Source: a bacterium (GTDB taxonomy: Bacteria > Pseudomonadota > Alphaproteobacteria > SP197). Taken from it: a stretch of 64,000 nt of DNA. Positions 1-8,570 of this stretch are shown one piece after another. The stretch spans positions 1 through 64,000 of the forward strand of contig JAPPGE010000003.1 in NCBI GenBank assembly GCA_028821455.1. Direction: 5' to 3'. A program made the translations under genes and the position numbers. Below the pieces are notes generated by a model. That model made no database searches. It was not told where the DNA came from and worked only from the letters and a program-made list of their open reading frames with translations. The first letter of the stretch is position 1, and every line of letters begins with the position of its first letter.

Positions 1-58
1 GTCTGAATCCTCAAAACCAAAACGTCACCAACTCTTCAAAAGCGATTCCCCTGGAGAC

Positions 59-1660
59 GTGGCGTGGATCGCCATGGCTTTCGTTCTGGGTCTGCTGTCG
101 CGAACCGTCGGGCTGCCACCCCTGGTCGGTTTCCTGGTTGCAGGATTCCTGCTCAACCTGCACGGAATAGTCGGTGGCGACATGCTGCGGAAACTGTCGG
201 ACCTCGGCATTACGCTATTGCTGTTCATCGTCGGCCTGAAGCTCGACCTCCGGACGTTTGCGCGACCGCAGGTATGGGCCGTGACCGGGCTGCACATGGC
301 CATCATCGTGCCGCTCTTCGTAACGGCCATCTATGTTGCCGCCGCACTCGGGGCGCCGTTCCTTGCCGACCTCGACTTGTTCCAGTCTCTTCTGATCGCC
401 TTTGCCTTGAGCTTTTCCAGCACGGTCTTCGTCGTGAAGGTGCTGGAAGACAAGGGCCAGACGGCGGCGCTCCACGGCCGGATCGCGATCGGAATTCTCA
501 TCGTGCAGGACCTGGCTGCCGTGGTCTTTCTGGCCATCTCGGTGGGAAAGTGGCCGACTTACTGGGCCCTGCTGGTCCTGCTCGTCTTTCCGCTTCGGCC
601 ACTGCTGATCGTCGTGCTCCAGCGCGTCGGCCACGGCGAACTCATGGTCCTCTACGGTTTTCTGCTTGCTCTGGGCGGTGCGCAGCTGTTCGAGCTCGTC
701 GGACTCAAGGGCGACCTCGGCGCGCTCGTGCTGGGCGTTCTCATCGCCAATCACGCCAAGGCCGACGAGATGGCGAAGACCATGCTCAGCTTCAAGGACC
801 TCTTTCTGCTCGCGTTCTTCCTTTCCGTCGGCCTGTCGGGTCAGCTGACCCTGGAGACGCTCCTGATCGGTGCGGCGATCACACCGTTCGTGTTGTTCAA
901 GTCGGCCCTGTTCTTCGGCCTGCTGACCGCGTTCAGGCTCCAGGCCCGCACGTCGTTTCTGGCGACGCTCAATCTCAGCAACTTCAGCGAGTTCGGACTC
1001 ATCGTCGCGGCCATCGGAGTCGCACGTGGCTGGATCGACTCCGACTGGCTGATCGTGATCGCGGTCGCGCTGGCCTTCTCGTGTGTCATCTCTTCCGGGC
1101 TCAACGTCGCCAGCGACCGCATCTATGCGCGCTACAGGACGGTGTGGAAGCGCCTGCAACGATCCGACCTCGTTGCAGACGACCGGCCTCTTGATATCGG
1201 TGCCGCGACGATTGCGGTCATCGGCATGGGCCGCGTTGGATCGGCGGCATATGACACGATGCGTGAACTGCATGGAGAGACCGTCGTCGGGGTGGACACC
1301 GATCAGGCCACGGTCGAGCGCGAACGGTCCAGAGGACGAAAGGTGTTGCTGGGCGACCCTGGTGACGCCGATTTCTGGGATCGCGTTCAGATCGCTCATA
1401 CACTCGAACTGGTCATGCTGACCTTGCCGAACCTTGCCGCCAACCTTGCCGTGATCGACCAGCTCAAGGCCGCCTCATTTGGAGGTCGGGTCGCGGCTAC
1501 AGCCAGATTCCAGGATGATGTCGAACCGCTCGAACAGGCCGGCGCATCGACCGTCTTCAACGTCTACGCGGAGGCGGGTTCAGGGTTCGCCGCCCACGTC
1601 GCAGGACGCATGCCGGCCATCAGCCCGACCGGGACCGACGAGTCCCAGGCGACATCCTGA
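59..1660 (+). CDS. Kef-type cation:proton antiporter with C-terminal RCK-N domain
   Basis: Membrane antiporter of the CPA2 (KefB/YbaL-like) family, expected to exchange K+ or Na+ for H+ across the inner membrane. The first ~370 residues are a run of hydrophobic segments, including the family signature GLPPLVGFLVAGF near the N terminus. A Rossmann/RCK-N nucleotide-binding domain follows (AVIGMGRVGSAAYD at about residue 385), ending in a short tail. The start shown is a GTG. The reading frame is open without a stop from base 2, and the first membrane helix begins almost at once, so the true start may lie upstream of the window. Which ion is moved cannot be read from the sequence. Confidence 0.85.
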   Translation: MAWIAMAFVLGLLSRTVGLPPLVGFLVAGFLLNLHGIVGGDMLRKLSDLGITLLLFIVGLKLDLRTFARPQVWAVTGLHMAIIVPLFVTAIYVAAALGAPFLADLDLFQSLLIAFALSFSSTVFVVKVLEDKGQTAALHGRIAIGILIVQDLAAVVFLAISVGKWPTYWALLVLLVFPLRPLLIVVLQRVGHGELMVLYGFLLALGGAQLFELVGLKGDLGALVLGVLIANHAKADEMAKTMLSFKDLFLLAFFLSVGLSGQLTLETLLIGAAITPFVLFKSALFFGLLTAFRLQARTSFLATLNLSNFSEFGLIVAAIGVARGWIDSDWLIVIAVALAFSCVISSGLNVASDRIYARYRTVWKRLQRSDLVADDRPLDIGAATIAVIGMGRVGSAAYDTMRELHGETVVGVDTDQATVERERSRGRKVLLGDPGDADFWDRVQIAHTLELVMLTLPNLAANLAVIDQLKAASFGGRVAATARFQDDVEPLEQAGASTVFNVYAEAGSGFAAHVAGRMPAISPTGTDESQATS

Positions 1661-1877
1661 GTCGCGGCTGCAATCTCGCCGGCAGGTCGGCCGAACAGCG
1701 CTTGGAATCCCCGCGCAAGGGCGAAGCAGGCGTACTCCACGTTGATTGAAGGCGGCAACAGCAGCGCCGCACGCAACCAGGACCCTTGTCCGGCCATCCA
1801 CATTGGCTGATTGTCGCCCGCGTTGTTCAATGGTCGTATGCGTGCTGGAAGAATGCGCATGACTGGTGTGGCGCACG

Positions 1878-3011
1878 ATGGCTGAACGAACCGACTGCGT
1901 GGTGATTGGCGCGGGACTGGTCGGACTTGCGATCGCCCATGAGCTTGTCGGGAAGGGGACGTCCTGCCGTGTGATCGAACGGGGAGGGATCGCCGGCGGC
2001 ACGACATCGACGTCATTCGCCTGGCTCAATGCAACCTCCAAGCTGGAAGAGGAGTATCATCGCCTCAACGTTGCCGGGATGGAGGGCCACCGGAGCTGGG
2101 CTGCCCGGTGGGGGAGCAACGCGACCGGTCATCGGCAGCCGGGCTGCTTGATGTGGGCGGGTGCGGACACCACCACCGGGCTTGACGATCTCGAGCGGAC
2201 CTTCGACCGTCTCTGTGAGCTTGACTATCCCTGTCATCGCGTCGGCGGGCGCGAACTGGCCGACCTGGAGCCGCGCATAGCCTTCGGCCACGGGGCCGAA
2301 GGACTTCTCATGCCTCTGGATGGCTGGCTCGACGCGCCGCGCCTTGCCCGTCACCTCGCGGAAGGCATTGTTGGCCAGGGGAGCGCCATCCACGAGGAGA
2401 CGCCGGTGACCGGATTCCTGGGCACCGCTCCCGTGCTGGACGGAGTTGCGACCAAGCGTGGTCCGATCCATGCCGACAGGATCGTCATTGCCGCCGGGAC
2501 CAGGACCGGTGATCTCGCGGCCATGGCGCTCGGGAGCCAGACGGCCTCCCGTCCGGTCGGCAGTGATCCTGGCCTGCTGGCTGATATCGCCGGAGCACAG
2601 GCGTGGCTCAACCACGTCGTCTATTTTCCCGAGGGCGACGATGAACTGCACACGCGCCCCAATGTGGGAGGGGGGCTGCTGATGGGTGCGGATGCCGCGG
2701 ATGGGATGCTGCCCGACGAACTGCGAGCGCGGCGTTACCTCGCCGACAGGGCACAGCACTGGTTCGTCGATGTCGATGCGGCTGACGTGATGACGCGCAT
2801 GACGGCGCGGGTCGGACATCGTCCGATGCCTGCCGACGGCCGCTCGATCGTCGGGAGGCTTCCCGGGTGCGACAATCTCTTCGTCGCCGTCACCCACAGC
2901 GGCATCACGCTGGCACCGGCCATTGGCGCCCTGCTCGCCGACGAGATCACCGGGGGATCGGCGTCGCCTCTGTTGCGAGAATTTCGGCCCGACCGGTTCG
3001 CCTGGACATGA
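1878..3011 (+). CDS. FAD-dependent amino acid/amine oxidase (DAO family)
   Basis: Predicted cytoplasmic flavoprotein of the DAO family (D-amino-acid dehydrogenase, glycine or sarcosine oxidase type); the substrate is unknown. The N terminus carries the dinucleotide-binding motif VVIGAGLVGLAIAHEL, and the C terminus has the typical flavin-contact segment VTHSGITLAPAIGALLADEI. At 377 residues it matches the family length. I chose ATG 1878 over an in-frame GTG at 1866 because the protein then begins a few residues before the FAD motif. The gene ends convergently on the ABC importer that follows. Its last ~30 bases are duplicated about 1.7 kb downstream (4679-4709), so it takes part in the direct repeat around the toxin-antitoxin pair. 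Confidence 0.85.
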   Translation: MAERTDCVVIGAGLVGLAIAHELVGKGTSCRVIERGGIAGGTTSTSFAWLNATSKLEEEYHRLNVAGMEGHRSWAARWGSNATGHRQPGCLMWAGADTTTGLDDLERTFDRLCELDYPCHRVGGRELADLEPRIAFGHGAEGLLMPLDGWLDAPRLARHLAEGIVGQGSAIHEETPVTGFLGTAPVLDGVATKRGPIHADRIVIAAGTRTGDLAAMALGSQTASRPVGSDPGLLADIAGAQAWLNHVVYFPEGDDELHTRPNVGGGLLMGADAADGMLPDELRARRYLADRAQHWFVDVDAADVMTRMTARVGHRPMPADGRSIVGRLPGCDNLFVAVTHSGITLAPAIGALLADEITGGSASPLLREFRPDRFAWT

Positions 3012-3290
3012 AAAAGGGCCCTCCCGGCGGCAAGCCGGAAGGGCCTGGTGTCAGATCTTGTATCCGAGCGACGGGGCGCCGTCGATGAAGTTCCTGTGCT
3101 GGGCAATCTGCACCCACTCCTCGACCGCCTCGTCGAGCGTCTGCTGCGAGGTCAGCTCACCGGAAATGGCCTTGGAGATACTGCGTCCCAGGGCATCGGC
3201 GTACTCCGGCGCCTCTTCCCAGAACAACTGCGGGTAGTCAACCTCTCCATCGTGATGGACCCAGCCGGGCACGGCCCTGCCATGGCGTTG
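2981..3290. repeat. Direct repeat copy 1: oxidase 3' end plus decayed binding-protein 3' end
   Basis: This segment matches 4679-5002 plus 5294-5336, offset by 1698 bases at its left end. It covers the last codons of the FAD oxidase, a hairpin region at 3013-3042 and the 3' part of a binding-protein gene in reverse. The hairpin arms are mismatched here but perfect in copy 2. Relative to copy 2 there is a 30-base deletion between two CTGGGC microrepeats and a larger loss of about 300 bases. Confidence 0.9.
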
Positions 3291-3296
3291 CAACAT
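3051..3296 (-). pseudogene. Decayed C-terminal fragment of the ABC substrate-binding protein at 4759-6300
   Basis: The 81-residue reading frame is an internally deleted copy of the end of the intact binding protein. Shared blocks are PGWVHxDGEV, EYADALGR, ISKAISGELTSQQ and the terminal SLGYKI. About 100 codons between DGEV and YPQLFW are missing, as are ten codons just before RNFIDG, and there is no signal peptide or N-terminal lobe. It cannot bind a ligand and has no plausible start or ribosome site of its own. It belongs to the direct repeat flanking the toxin-antitoxin module. Confidence 0.9.
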
Positions 3297-3479
3297 TTGT
3301 TGCTTCCCGGGATGTCGTCTCGGACGACGTCTGGCAGACTATGCCGGGCGGAATGGATGCCATGTTTCCAGAGCATTCTGATCCATCGCTGTGCGTTGCG
3401 CCGGACCATGGTCCTTTCGTAGCCGGTTTCGTTTCATCCACGAGTACCTTCAGGTTTCACATGACGATTCACTTTGAGC

Positions 3480-3508
3480 TTGACATGTAGTGCAAAACGC
3501 ACTACATC
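3480..3508 (+). promoter_or_regulatory. Autoregulatory promoter/operator of the toxin-antitoxin operon
   Basis: A perfect inverted repeat with 9-base arms (ATGTAGTGC, 5-base spacer, GCACTACAT) occupies 3485-3507. It lies between a consensus -35 (TTGACA, 3480-3485) and a -10-like TACATC (3503-3508) at 17-base spacing. AAGGAGG (3521-3527) then leads into the antitoxin ATG at 3533. Ribbon-helix-helix DUF1778 antitoxins are known to repress their own promoters by binding such palindromes; binding here is inferred. Confidence 0.75.
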
Positions 3509-3532
3509 AAGCATCCTCGCAAGGAGGCAAGC

Positions 3533-3841
3533 ATGCTGAATCTCGACCCTGCATCGAGCATCCCGTCAAGGCAGACCAGGACGACCCAGATACGCCACGA
3601 CGGTCGACTGGCGAGTCTGATCGAGCGGGCGGCGCTCGCGTTGGCCGTGGACAAGTCCGCGTTCCTGCGTGCCGCGATTGAGCGCGAGGCCACGCGCGTA
3701 ATCGACAGGCAGTCTCGGCACACGCTGACTCCCGAGGACGCCGAGATGTTCGCAGCGGCCCTCGATGCCCCACCGGCCCCAACTCCGCGCGCGCTTGAGG
3801 CTGCCCGCAACTACCGCGCGCGCGTGGTTCATGCCGACTGA
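3533..3841 (+). CDS. DUF1778 (TacA-like) ribbon-helix-helix antitoxin
   Basis: Antitoxin of a type II module, 102 residues. It should bind DNA as a ribbon-helix-helix dimer through its first half (about residues 15-60: TTQIRHDGRLASLIERAALA, then DKSAFLRAAIEREA) and wrap the GNAT toxin with its C-terminal tail. The start is fixed by a strong AAGGAGG ribosome site 5 bases upstream. The stop overlaps the toxin start by 11 bases, implying translational coupling. The upstream palindrome suggests autorepression. Family knowledge: the TacA/AtaR/KacA antitoxins. The pair sits between two direct repeats, which hints at acquisition. Confidence 0.88.
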   Translation: MLNLDPASSIPSRQTRTTQIRHDGRLASLIERAALALAVDKSAFLRAAIEREATRVIDRQSRHTLTPEDAEMFAAALDAPPAPTPRALEAARNYRARVVHAD

Positions 3842-4394
3842 GCACCCGGCTCTCAGGATAGAGAACTTCGACCCGGCACGGCACGACCGCGCCGGTTTCG
3901 ACTGCGGTGTTGATCGTCTCAACAACTACCTCAAGCTGAGCGCCAGGAAGCAGCAGAAGGACGACATGACCCGCGTCTATGTCGTCGTCGAAGAAGGGCG
4001 CCCAGGCATTCTAGGTTACCATGCCATCAACCTCGGCATGATGAATGTGGACGAACTCAAGCGGCGCCCGCGGGGAGCTCCCGCTCATGGGGAGATTCCG
4101 GTGCTGTTCCTGGGGCAAGTCGCGGTAGATCGGGCAGCACAGGGCAAGGGTCTCGGTGGTATCCTCATGCATCATGTCTTCGAAAAGGCGTACATGATTG
4201 CCGACGTGGCCGGATGTCATGCAATCGTTCTTGATGTGATCTCGGACGGCGGCGAGTCGGAACTCGTCCGTCGCACGGGGTGGTATAAGAGCTTCGGCTT
4301 CGCGAGTTTCGCGAGCGACCCCGCGCGCATGTATCTTGCGCTGAAGCAGGTCCGTGCGGTGGTTCAGGCGATCCCTGGTGAGGGGGACGCATAA
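3831..4394 (+). CDS. GNAT-family toxin (TacT-like aminoacyl-tRNA acetyltransferase)
   Basis: Predicted toxin of 187 residues. TacT/AtaT/KacT homologues acetylate the amino group of charged tRNAs and block translation. Visible features are the N-terminal block FDCGVDRLNNYL, the acetyl-CoA pyrophosphate loop AQGKGLGG (about 103-110) after GQVAVDR, and the late tyrosine-containing GWYKSFGF where the family keeps its catalytic Tyr. ATG 3831 is preferred because it precedes the conserved domain and overlaps the antitoxin; an in-frame ATG at 3765 would run through the antitoxin tail. Nothing is missing, so the module is probably functional. Confidence 0.88.
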   Translation: MPTEHPALRIENFDPARHDRAGFDCGVDRLNNYLKLSARKQQKDDMTRVYVVVEEGRPGILGYHAINLGMMNVDELKRRPRGAPAHGEIPVLFLGQVAVDRAAQGKGLGGILMHHVFEKAYMIADVAGCHAIVLDVISDGGESELVRRTGWYKSFGFASFASDPARMYLALKQVRAVVQAIPGEGDA

Positions 4395-4678
4395 TGTGCC
4401 GCTGTTCGACGGGGCCCTGATACGGCACGCCCTTCGGTTCGAAGCGGAGTGGTTGCGAAGGGTATGCCGAACAGCAGGCATTGCCCTTGTGATCCTGGTC
4501 CCCGGATTCCTGACAACATAATGTTCCGGCGCCCGCTTTGGCTCGCTCTTCGTTGACCTCACCTGTTGCCGGTCGAGCGAGAGCCTGGTTCTCCAATCGT
4601 GTCAGGAATGTGCTCTCTCATTGTGTGCGACCCTGCTGCCAGGTGTTGAAGGCGCCACTTCCGGTACGAGGTTCAGGA
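4395..4678. other. Non-coding stretch after the toxin gene
   Basis: About 280 bases between the toxin stop and repeat copy 2, with no reading frame, RNA or repeat that I recognise on either strand. It would belong to the DNA brought in with the toxin-antitoxin pair if the direct repeats mark an insertion. Confidence 0.5.
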
Positions 4679-5002
4679 AATCCGGCCCGACCGGTTCGCC
4701 TGGACATGAAAAAGGGCCCTCCCGGCGGCAGGCCGGGAGGGCCCTTCGGGACCTGGTGTCAGATCTTGTATCCGAGCGACCGGGCGCCGTCGATGAAGTT
4801 CCGGTACTGGGCCTTCTGCTTGTCGAGGCCGAGCTTCTGGGCAATCTGCACCCACTCCTCGGCCGCCTCGTCGAGCGCCTGCTGCGAGGTCAGCTCACCG
4901 GAAATGGCCTTGGAGATGTTGCGTCCCAGGGCATCGGCGTACTCCGGAGCCCCTTCCCAGAAGAACTGCGGGTAGCCCACCTCGACGTTGGCAAGGCCGG
5001 CA
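4679..5002. repeat. Direct repeat copy 2: oxidase 3' scrap plus intact binding-protein 3' end
   Basis: The left ~30 bases repeat the last codons and stop of the FAD oxidase that ends at 3011, here without the rest of that gene. The remainder is the terminator and 3' end of the intact binding-protein gene. A further matching block lies at 5294-5336. Copy 1 therefore keeps the oxidase whole and copy 2 keeps the binding protein whole. Confidence 0.9.
4712..4746 (-). terminator. Rho-independent terminator of the sugar ABC operon
   Basis: A perfect 15-base-pair GC-rich stem (4712-4726 with 4732-4746, 5-base loop) starts 13 bases after the binding-protein stop. On the minus strand it is followed by a run of T (4713-4709). 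The decayed equivalent in repeat copy 1 (3013-3042) has mismatches in the stem. Confidence 0.9.
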
Positions 5003-6300
5003 TCGAGATGATTGCGGGCCCTTCCGAAGGTCTGGAAGATACCGTCGTTCGTCGGATAGATGTCGTTCGTCCCGCGCTGCGGATTGGGCTCGATGTACAT
5101 CTGGGCCGCCGCATCGGTGTAGTGCGATGCGCCGAACGGATCGGAGCCGCAGTAGGGATCGGCGACGATCCTGTCGGAGTAGTCGGGATGCGACATGCGG
5201 TAGATGAAGTAGAAGGCCGCATCCTTGATGTCCTGGGGCAGGTTCGCCGGAATGGAGGCCGTCCGGCACCACAGGCTGATTGCCCGGTGGACCACTTCGC
5301 CATCGTCATGGACCCAGCCGGGCACGACAGCCGCGCCCTGATCTTCGGCGCGTTCCATGCCCTGCTGCTGGACCGTGAACTCCGCCAGATCGATCCACCA
5401 CACCGACATCACGTCGGAACCCGACTGCCAGCGCTGAATGGTGGTGCCGATGTCCATCGCCTCGGCGCCGGGAGGTCCGAACTTGATGATCTCCCGGTAC
5501 ATGTCGAGAGACTCGGCCGCCTTGCCCTGGTTGATGACCGGGTTCATGTTCTCGTCGAAGTAGTTGACGCCGGCGGAAGCGGCAATGTCCATCCAGAAGC
5601 CCCATCCGAAGTTCGGCGGATTGACCACCATCGACGTGCCGTAGATGCCTTGCGAACCCAGTTCCTCGGTCATGAACTGCGTGACGTTGAGGAAGTCCGG
5701 CCATGTCTTCGGCACTTCGAGGTTGGTCTGGAAACGCTTGGAATACTTCGACTGCAGTTCCGCGTTCTCGAAGAAGCTCTTGCGGTAATGCAGGATGTGA
5801 ATGTCGCCATCGAGCATCACGCCATAGGTCTTGCCGGCCCACTTCGTATAGAACTCGCGGTAGGCGGGCATGACCCAGTCGAGATAGGCATCGCTGCCCT
5901 CGTACTGGGCGAAATAGTCGTCCAGGGGCTCAAGCTGCCCGGTTTCGGCGAAGGCGCCGAAGAAGAGCGAGGGAAACTGCACCCAGTCGAACCTTGGATT
6001 GCGTGACAGGAGCTGCGGCAGAATCTTGGCCACGGCATCGCCACCGTCATAGTTCTCGCGCCCCTTGATGCCGACTCCGGCTTCATTCATCAGGTGCTCC
6101 GACAACCACAGCGGCGCATGAAGCCAGTTCGAGTCCTGGAAGTAGGTCAGCTCGACGTCATTGAAGAGCTTCTTTCCGGGAGGAACGGACTGCGCGCCCC
6201 ACGACAGCCTGCCGGGAAGCTGGAGTCCGGCCGCGGCACCAGCGCCGGCGGCTACGGATTTCATGAACTTGCGTCGAGTCCATGCACTGAAAACACCCAT
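4759..6300 (-). CDS. ABC transporter substrate-binding protein, carbohydrate type, Tat-exported
   Basis: Periplasmic binding protein of the family 1 extracellular solute-binding group, 513 residues, last gene of a five-gene importer operon transcribed from 10402 down to 4759. The N terminus has a twin-arginine signal (TRRKFMKSVAAGAGAAAG), so export folded through Tat is likely. The long mature domain (SNWLHAPLWLSEHL near its start) resembles large sugar or polyol binding proteins. The ligand is not readable. The partner kinase across the divergent promoter (mtnK) makes a pentose derivative worth considering. The 3' end is duplicated in decayed form at 3051-3296. Confidence 0.88.
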   Translation of the reverse strand: MGVFSAWTRRKFMKSVAAGAGAAAGLQLPGRLSWGAQSVPPGKKLFNDVELTYFQDSNWLHAPLWLSEHLMNEAGVGIKGRENYDGGDAVAKILPQLLSRNPRFDWVQFPSLFFGAFAETGQLEPLDDYFAQYEGSDAYLDWVMPAYREFYTKWAGKTYGVMLDGDIHILHYRKSFFENAELQSKYSKRFQTNLEVPKTWPDFLNVTQFMTEELGSQGIYGTSMVVNPPNFGWGFWMDIAASAGVNYFDENMNPVINQGKAAESLDMYREIIKFGPPGAEAMDIGTTIQRWQSGSDVMSVWWIDLAEFTVQQQGMERAEDQGAAVVPGWVHDDGEVVHRAISLWCRTASIPANLPQDIKDAAFYFIYRMSHPDYSDRIVADPYCGSDPFGASHYTDAAAQMYIEPNPQRGTNDIYPTNDGIFQTFGRARNHLDAGLANVEVGYPQFFWEGAPEYADALGRNISKAISGELTSQQALDEAAEEWVQIAQKLGLDKQKAQYRNFIDGARSLGYKI

Positions 6301-6373
6301 GGGATTCTTCCTTTCTCCTGGTCAATGTCGGGACAGGAAACGCCCTGCCCCGGATGATGGGCACGAGCGACCG

Positions 6374-7474
6374 TCAGGTCACAAGCGCTCCGGTTTCGGC
6401 ATCGAAGATCATCACGTCACGAGGATCGAGGCTGAAGCCTGCATGTTCGCCCGGAGCCATCCGGGTGTCCGGAGGCGCCAGTGCCTGCAGCGTCACATCC
6501 CCTGTCACGAACGAGAGGATGGATCTCTCCCCGAGGTACTCGTTGATCACGATCTTGCCGCCAATCGTCGCTCCGTGGTCGCAAAGATGAAGGTTCTGCG
6601 GCCGGATGCCTACCATGAATTCACACCCGCCATGGGCATCGAGGTCGGGTATGCGCTCCGCGGCTACGTCAAAGACGAGTTCCGCACCGGTCGCGTGGAG
6701 CCGGGCGCACTCTGCGCTATCGCGCCGTTCCACCGGGATAAAGGTCGTCGGAGGTTCACCGATGAAATCGGCCACGAACATGTTGGCGGGACGGTTGTAG
6801 AGCGTGTTGCGGTCGCCGACCTGCTGGAGTTCGGCATTCGACATCACGGCAACCCTGTCCGCCAGCGCCAGTGCCTCCACCTGATCGTGGGTGACGTAGA
6901 TCATGGTGCGCCGGAGTTCCTGGTGAAGACGCTTGAGATCGAACAGCATCTGGAACTTGAGGTGGGCGTCGAGGTGGCTCATCACCTCGTCGAGAATGAA
7001 CACCGCCGGCTCGCGGATCAGCGCCCGACCCAGGCTGACACGCTGCTGCTGACCGCCGGAGAGAACCGGCGGCTTGGCCGAGAGGATTTCGGTGATGCGC
7101 AGGAGTTCGGCCAGTTCCCGGGCGCGGCGGCGCCTTTCTGCCGGTGGAACACCGCGCACCTCGAGAGGAAAGGCAAGGTTTTCCTCGACGGTGAAGTTCG
7201 GATAGAGGGCATAGGTCTCGAAGGCCATGGCCACGTTGCGTTCCCTGGGCTCGAGATCGTTGACGCGCAGGTCGCCGAAGCGGATGTCGCCGGACGTGAT
7301 CGGTTCAAGGCCGACGATCATGCGCAGTGTCGAGGTCTTTCCGCACCCGGACGGTCCCAGCAACGCCATGAATTCTCCATCGGGCACCGCGAGGTCGAGG
7401 TCGCGCACCGCGTGGACGCCCGTTCGTCCGGATCCGTAGATCTTGTTGACCTTGCTCAACGTCACGTTCGACAT
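6374..7474 (-). CDS. ABC transporter ATP-binding protein, MalK/UgpC type (second ATPase)
   Basis: Nucleotide-binding subunit of the sugar importer, 366 residues. It has Walker A GPSGCGKTST, signature [15 protein letters not shown], Walker B VFILDEVMSHLD and a C-terminal TOBE-like regulatory domain (GIRPQNLHL). The usual Asp-Glu-Pro after Walker B is DEV here. It begins one base after the upstream ATPase ends. Two distinct ATPases in one operon are known from GlpST-type polyol importers, where they are thought to form a heterodimer; that arrangement is inferred here. Confidence 0.9.
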   Translation of the reverse strand: MSNVTLSKVNKIYGSGRTGVHAVRDLDLAVPDGEFMALLGPSGCGKTSTLRMIVGLEPITSGDIRFGDLRVNDLEPRERNVAMAFETYALYPNFTVEENLAFPLEVRGVPPAERRRRARELAELLRITEILSAKPPVLSGGQQQRVSLGRALIREPAVFILDEVMSHLDAHLKFQMLFDLKRLHQELRRTMIYVTHDQVEALALADRVAVMSNAELQQVGDRNTLYNRPANMFVADFIGEPPTTFIPVERRDSAECARLHATGAELVFDVAAERIPDLDAHGGCEFMVGIRPQNLHLCDHGATIGGKIVINEYLGERSILSFVTGDVTLQALAPPDTRMAPGEHAGFSLDPRDVMIFDAETGALVT

Positions 7475-7475
7475 G

Positions 7476-8570
7476 TCACAACAGGATGTTGCGCCCGTCG
7501 ACCGGGCTGAAGAAGTAGAGGGCCTCGGGGTTCCATGCCAGCGTGACGTCCGCTCCGTGGTCGAACGTGCGCTCGGGGCTGGTGAGCGCCGTCAGCCTGA
7601 CACCACCGGCATCCACGATCATGACACCTGTGGAACCCAGAGCCTCGAAGATGTCGATACGTCCCTCGAGCGCCACGCCTTGCGGAAGTTCATCCGACGG
7701 GCGCAGGTGCTGGGGCCGCAGACCGATGGTGACCTGGCGTTGCTGCACCTTTGTCAGGGCCGCACGGTGGGCCGGCGCAATCGGCAGGCGAAGCGATCCG
7801 GCGTGGGCCTCGAGACGGTCGTCCACATCAACAAGTTCGGCCTCGATGGCATTGATGGTCGGCTGGCCGAGATGTTCGGCGACAAACAGTGTCGCCGGCT
7901 GCTCGAAGAGCTCGCGCGGATTGCCGACCTGGACCAGGCGGCCGCCGTTCCCCATGACGGCAATCCTGTCCCCCAGCGACAGCGCTTCGGCATAGTCGTG
8001 GGTGACATAGACGGTCGCCACCCGGCGCAGATCTTCCAGGGTATGGAACTGGCTGCGCAATTCGTGACGGATGCGTGCGTCGAGATGGCTGATCGGCTCG
8101 TCAAGCAGGAAGACCTGGGGATCGGCGACAAGGGTGCGCCCGAGCGCGGTGCGCTGTTTCTGGCCCCCGGAGATCTCTCCGGGCTTGCGCTCGAGCAGCA
8201 TGTCGATGCGCAGCAGGCGGGTCACCTCCCCGACACGCCGCCTGATCTCGTCCTCCGGAAGTCGCCGCGCCTTGAGTGGCGAGGCAATGTTCGCGGCTAC
8301 CGTCATGTGGGGGTAGAGGGCATAGCTCTCGAAGGTCATTGCCACGTCGCGCCGGTAGGGGGGAACACGCGTGACGTCGCGGTCACCGACCAGAATGCGT
8401 CCGCGGTCCGGCGTCTCGAGGCCTGCCACGAGTCGCAGCAGCGTGGTCTTGCCGATACCCGATGGGCCGACGATGACCAGGAACTCGCCCTCCTCGACGT
8501 CGAGCGAGAGATCGTCGATGACCGGAAAGTCCCAGCCCTTGCACAGTCCTTCGATCGCCAGTCGCGCCAT
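7476..8570 (-). CDS. ABC transporter ATP-binding protein, MalK/UgpC type (first ATPase)
   Basis: Nucleotide-binding subunit, 364 residues, with Walker A GPSGIGKTTLL, signature ISGGQKQRTALGR, Walker B VFLLDEPISHLD and a C-terminal TOBE domain (GLRPQHLRPS). ATG 8570 overlaps the stop of the upstream permease as TGATG, so the two are translationally coupled. It is clearly diverged from the neighbouring ATPase at 6374-7474, so it is an old paralogue and not a recent duplicate. Confidence 0.9.
   Translation of the reverse strand: MARLAIEGLCKGWDFPVIDDLSLDVEEGEFLVIVGPSGIGKTTLLRLVAGLETPDRGRILVGDRDVTRVPPYRRDVAMTFESYALYPHMTVAANIASPLKARRLPEDEIRRRVGEVTRLLRIDMLLERKPGEISGGQKQRTALGRTLVADPQVFLLDEPISHLDARIRHELRSQFHTLEDLRRVATVYVTHDYAEALSLGDRIAVMGNGGRLVQVGNPRELFEQPATLFVAEHLGQPTINAIEAELVDVDDRLEAHAGSLRLPIAPAHRAALTKVQQRQVTIGLRPQHLRPSDELPQGVALEGRIDIFEALGSTGVMIVDAGGVRLTALTSPERTFDHGADVTLAWNPEALYFFSPVDGRNILL

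Noticed and set aside
215-1399. Long minus-strand open frame opposite the Kef antiporter
   Set aside because: It is a low-complexity, charged translation (many Asp/Arg/His/Gln) typical of the antisense of a high-GC gene; the plus strand is clearly the antiporter.
1661-1877. Minus-strand frame with protein-like segments (SINVEYACFALARGFQALFG) between the first two genes
   Set aside because: It looks slightly like coding sequence but I could not match it to any family and it runs on into the antisense of both neighbours.
4621-6006. 461-codon plus-strand frame opposite the binding-protein gene
   Set aside because: Antisense shadow: the minus strand encodes a full Tat-exported binding protein with ribosome context and terminator.
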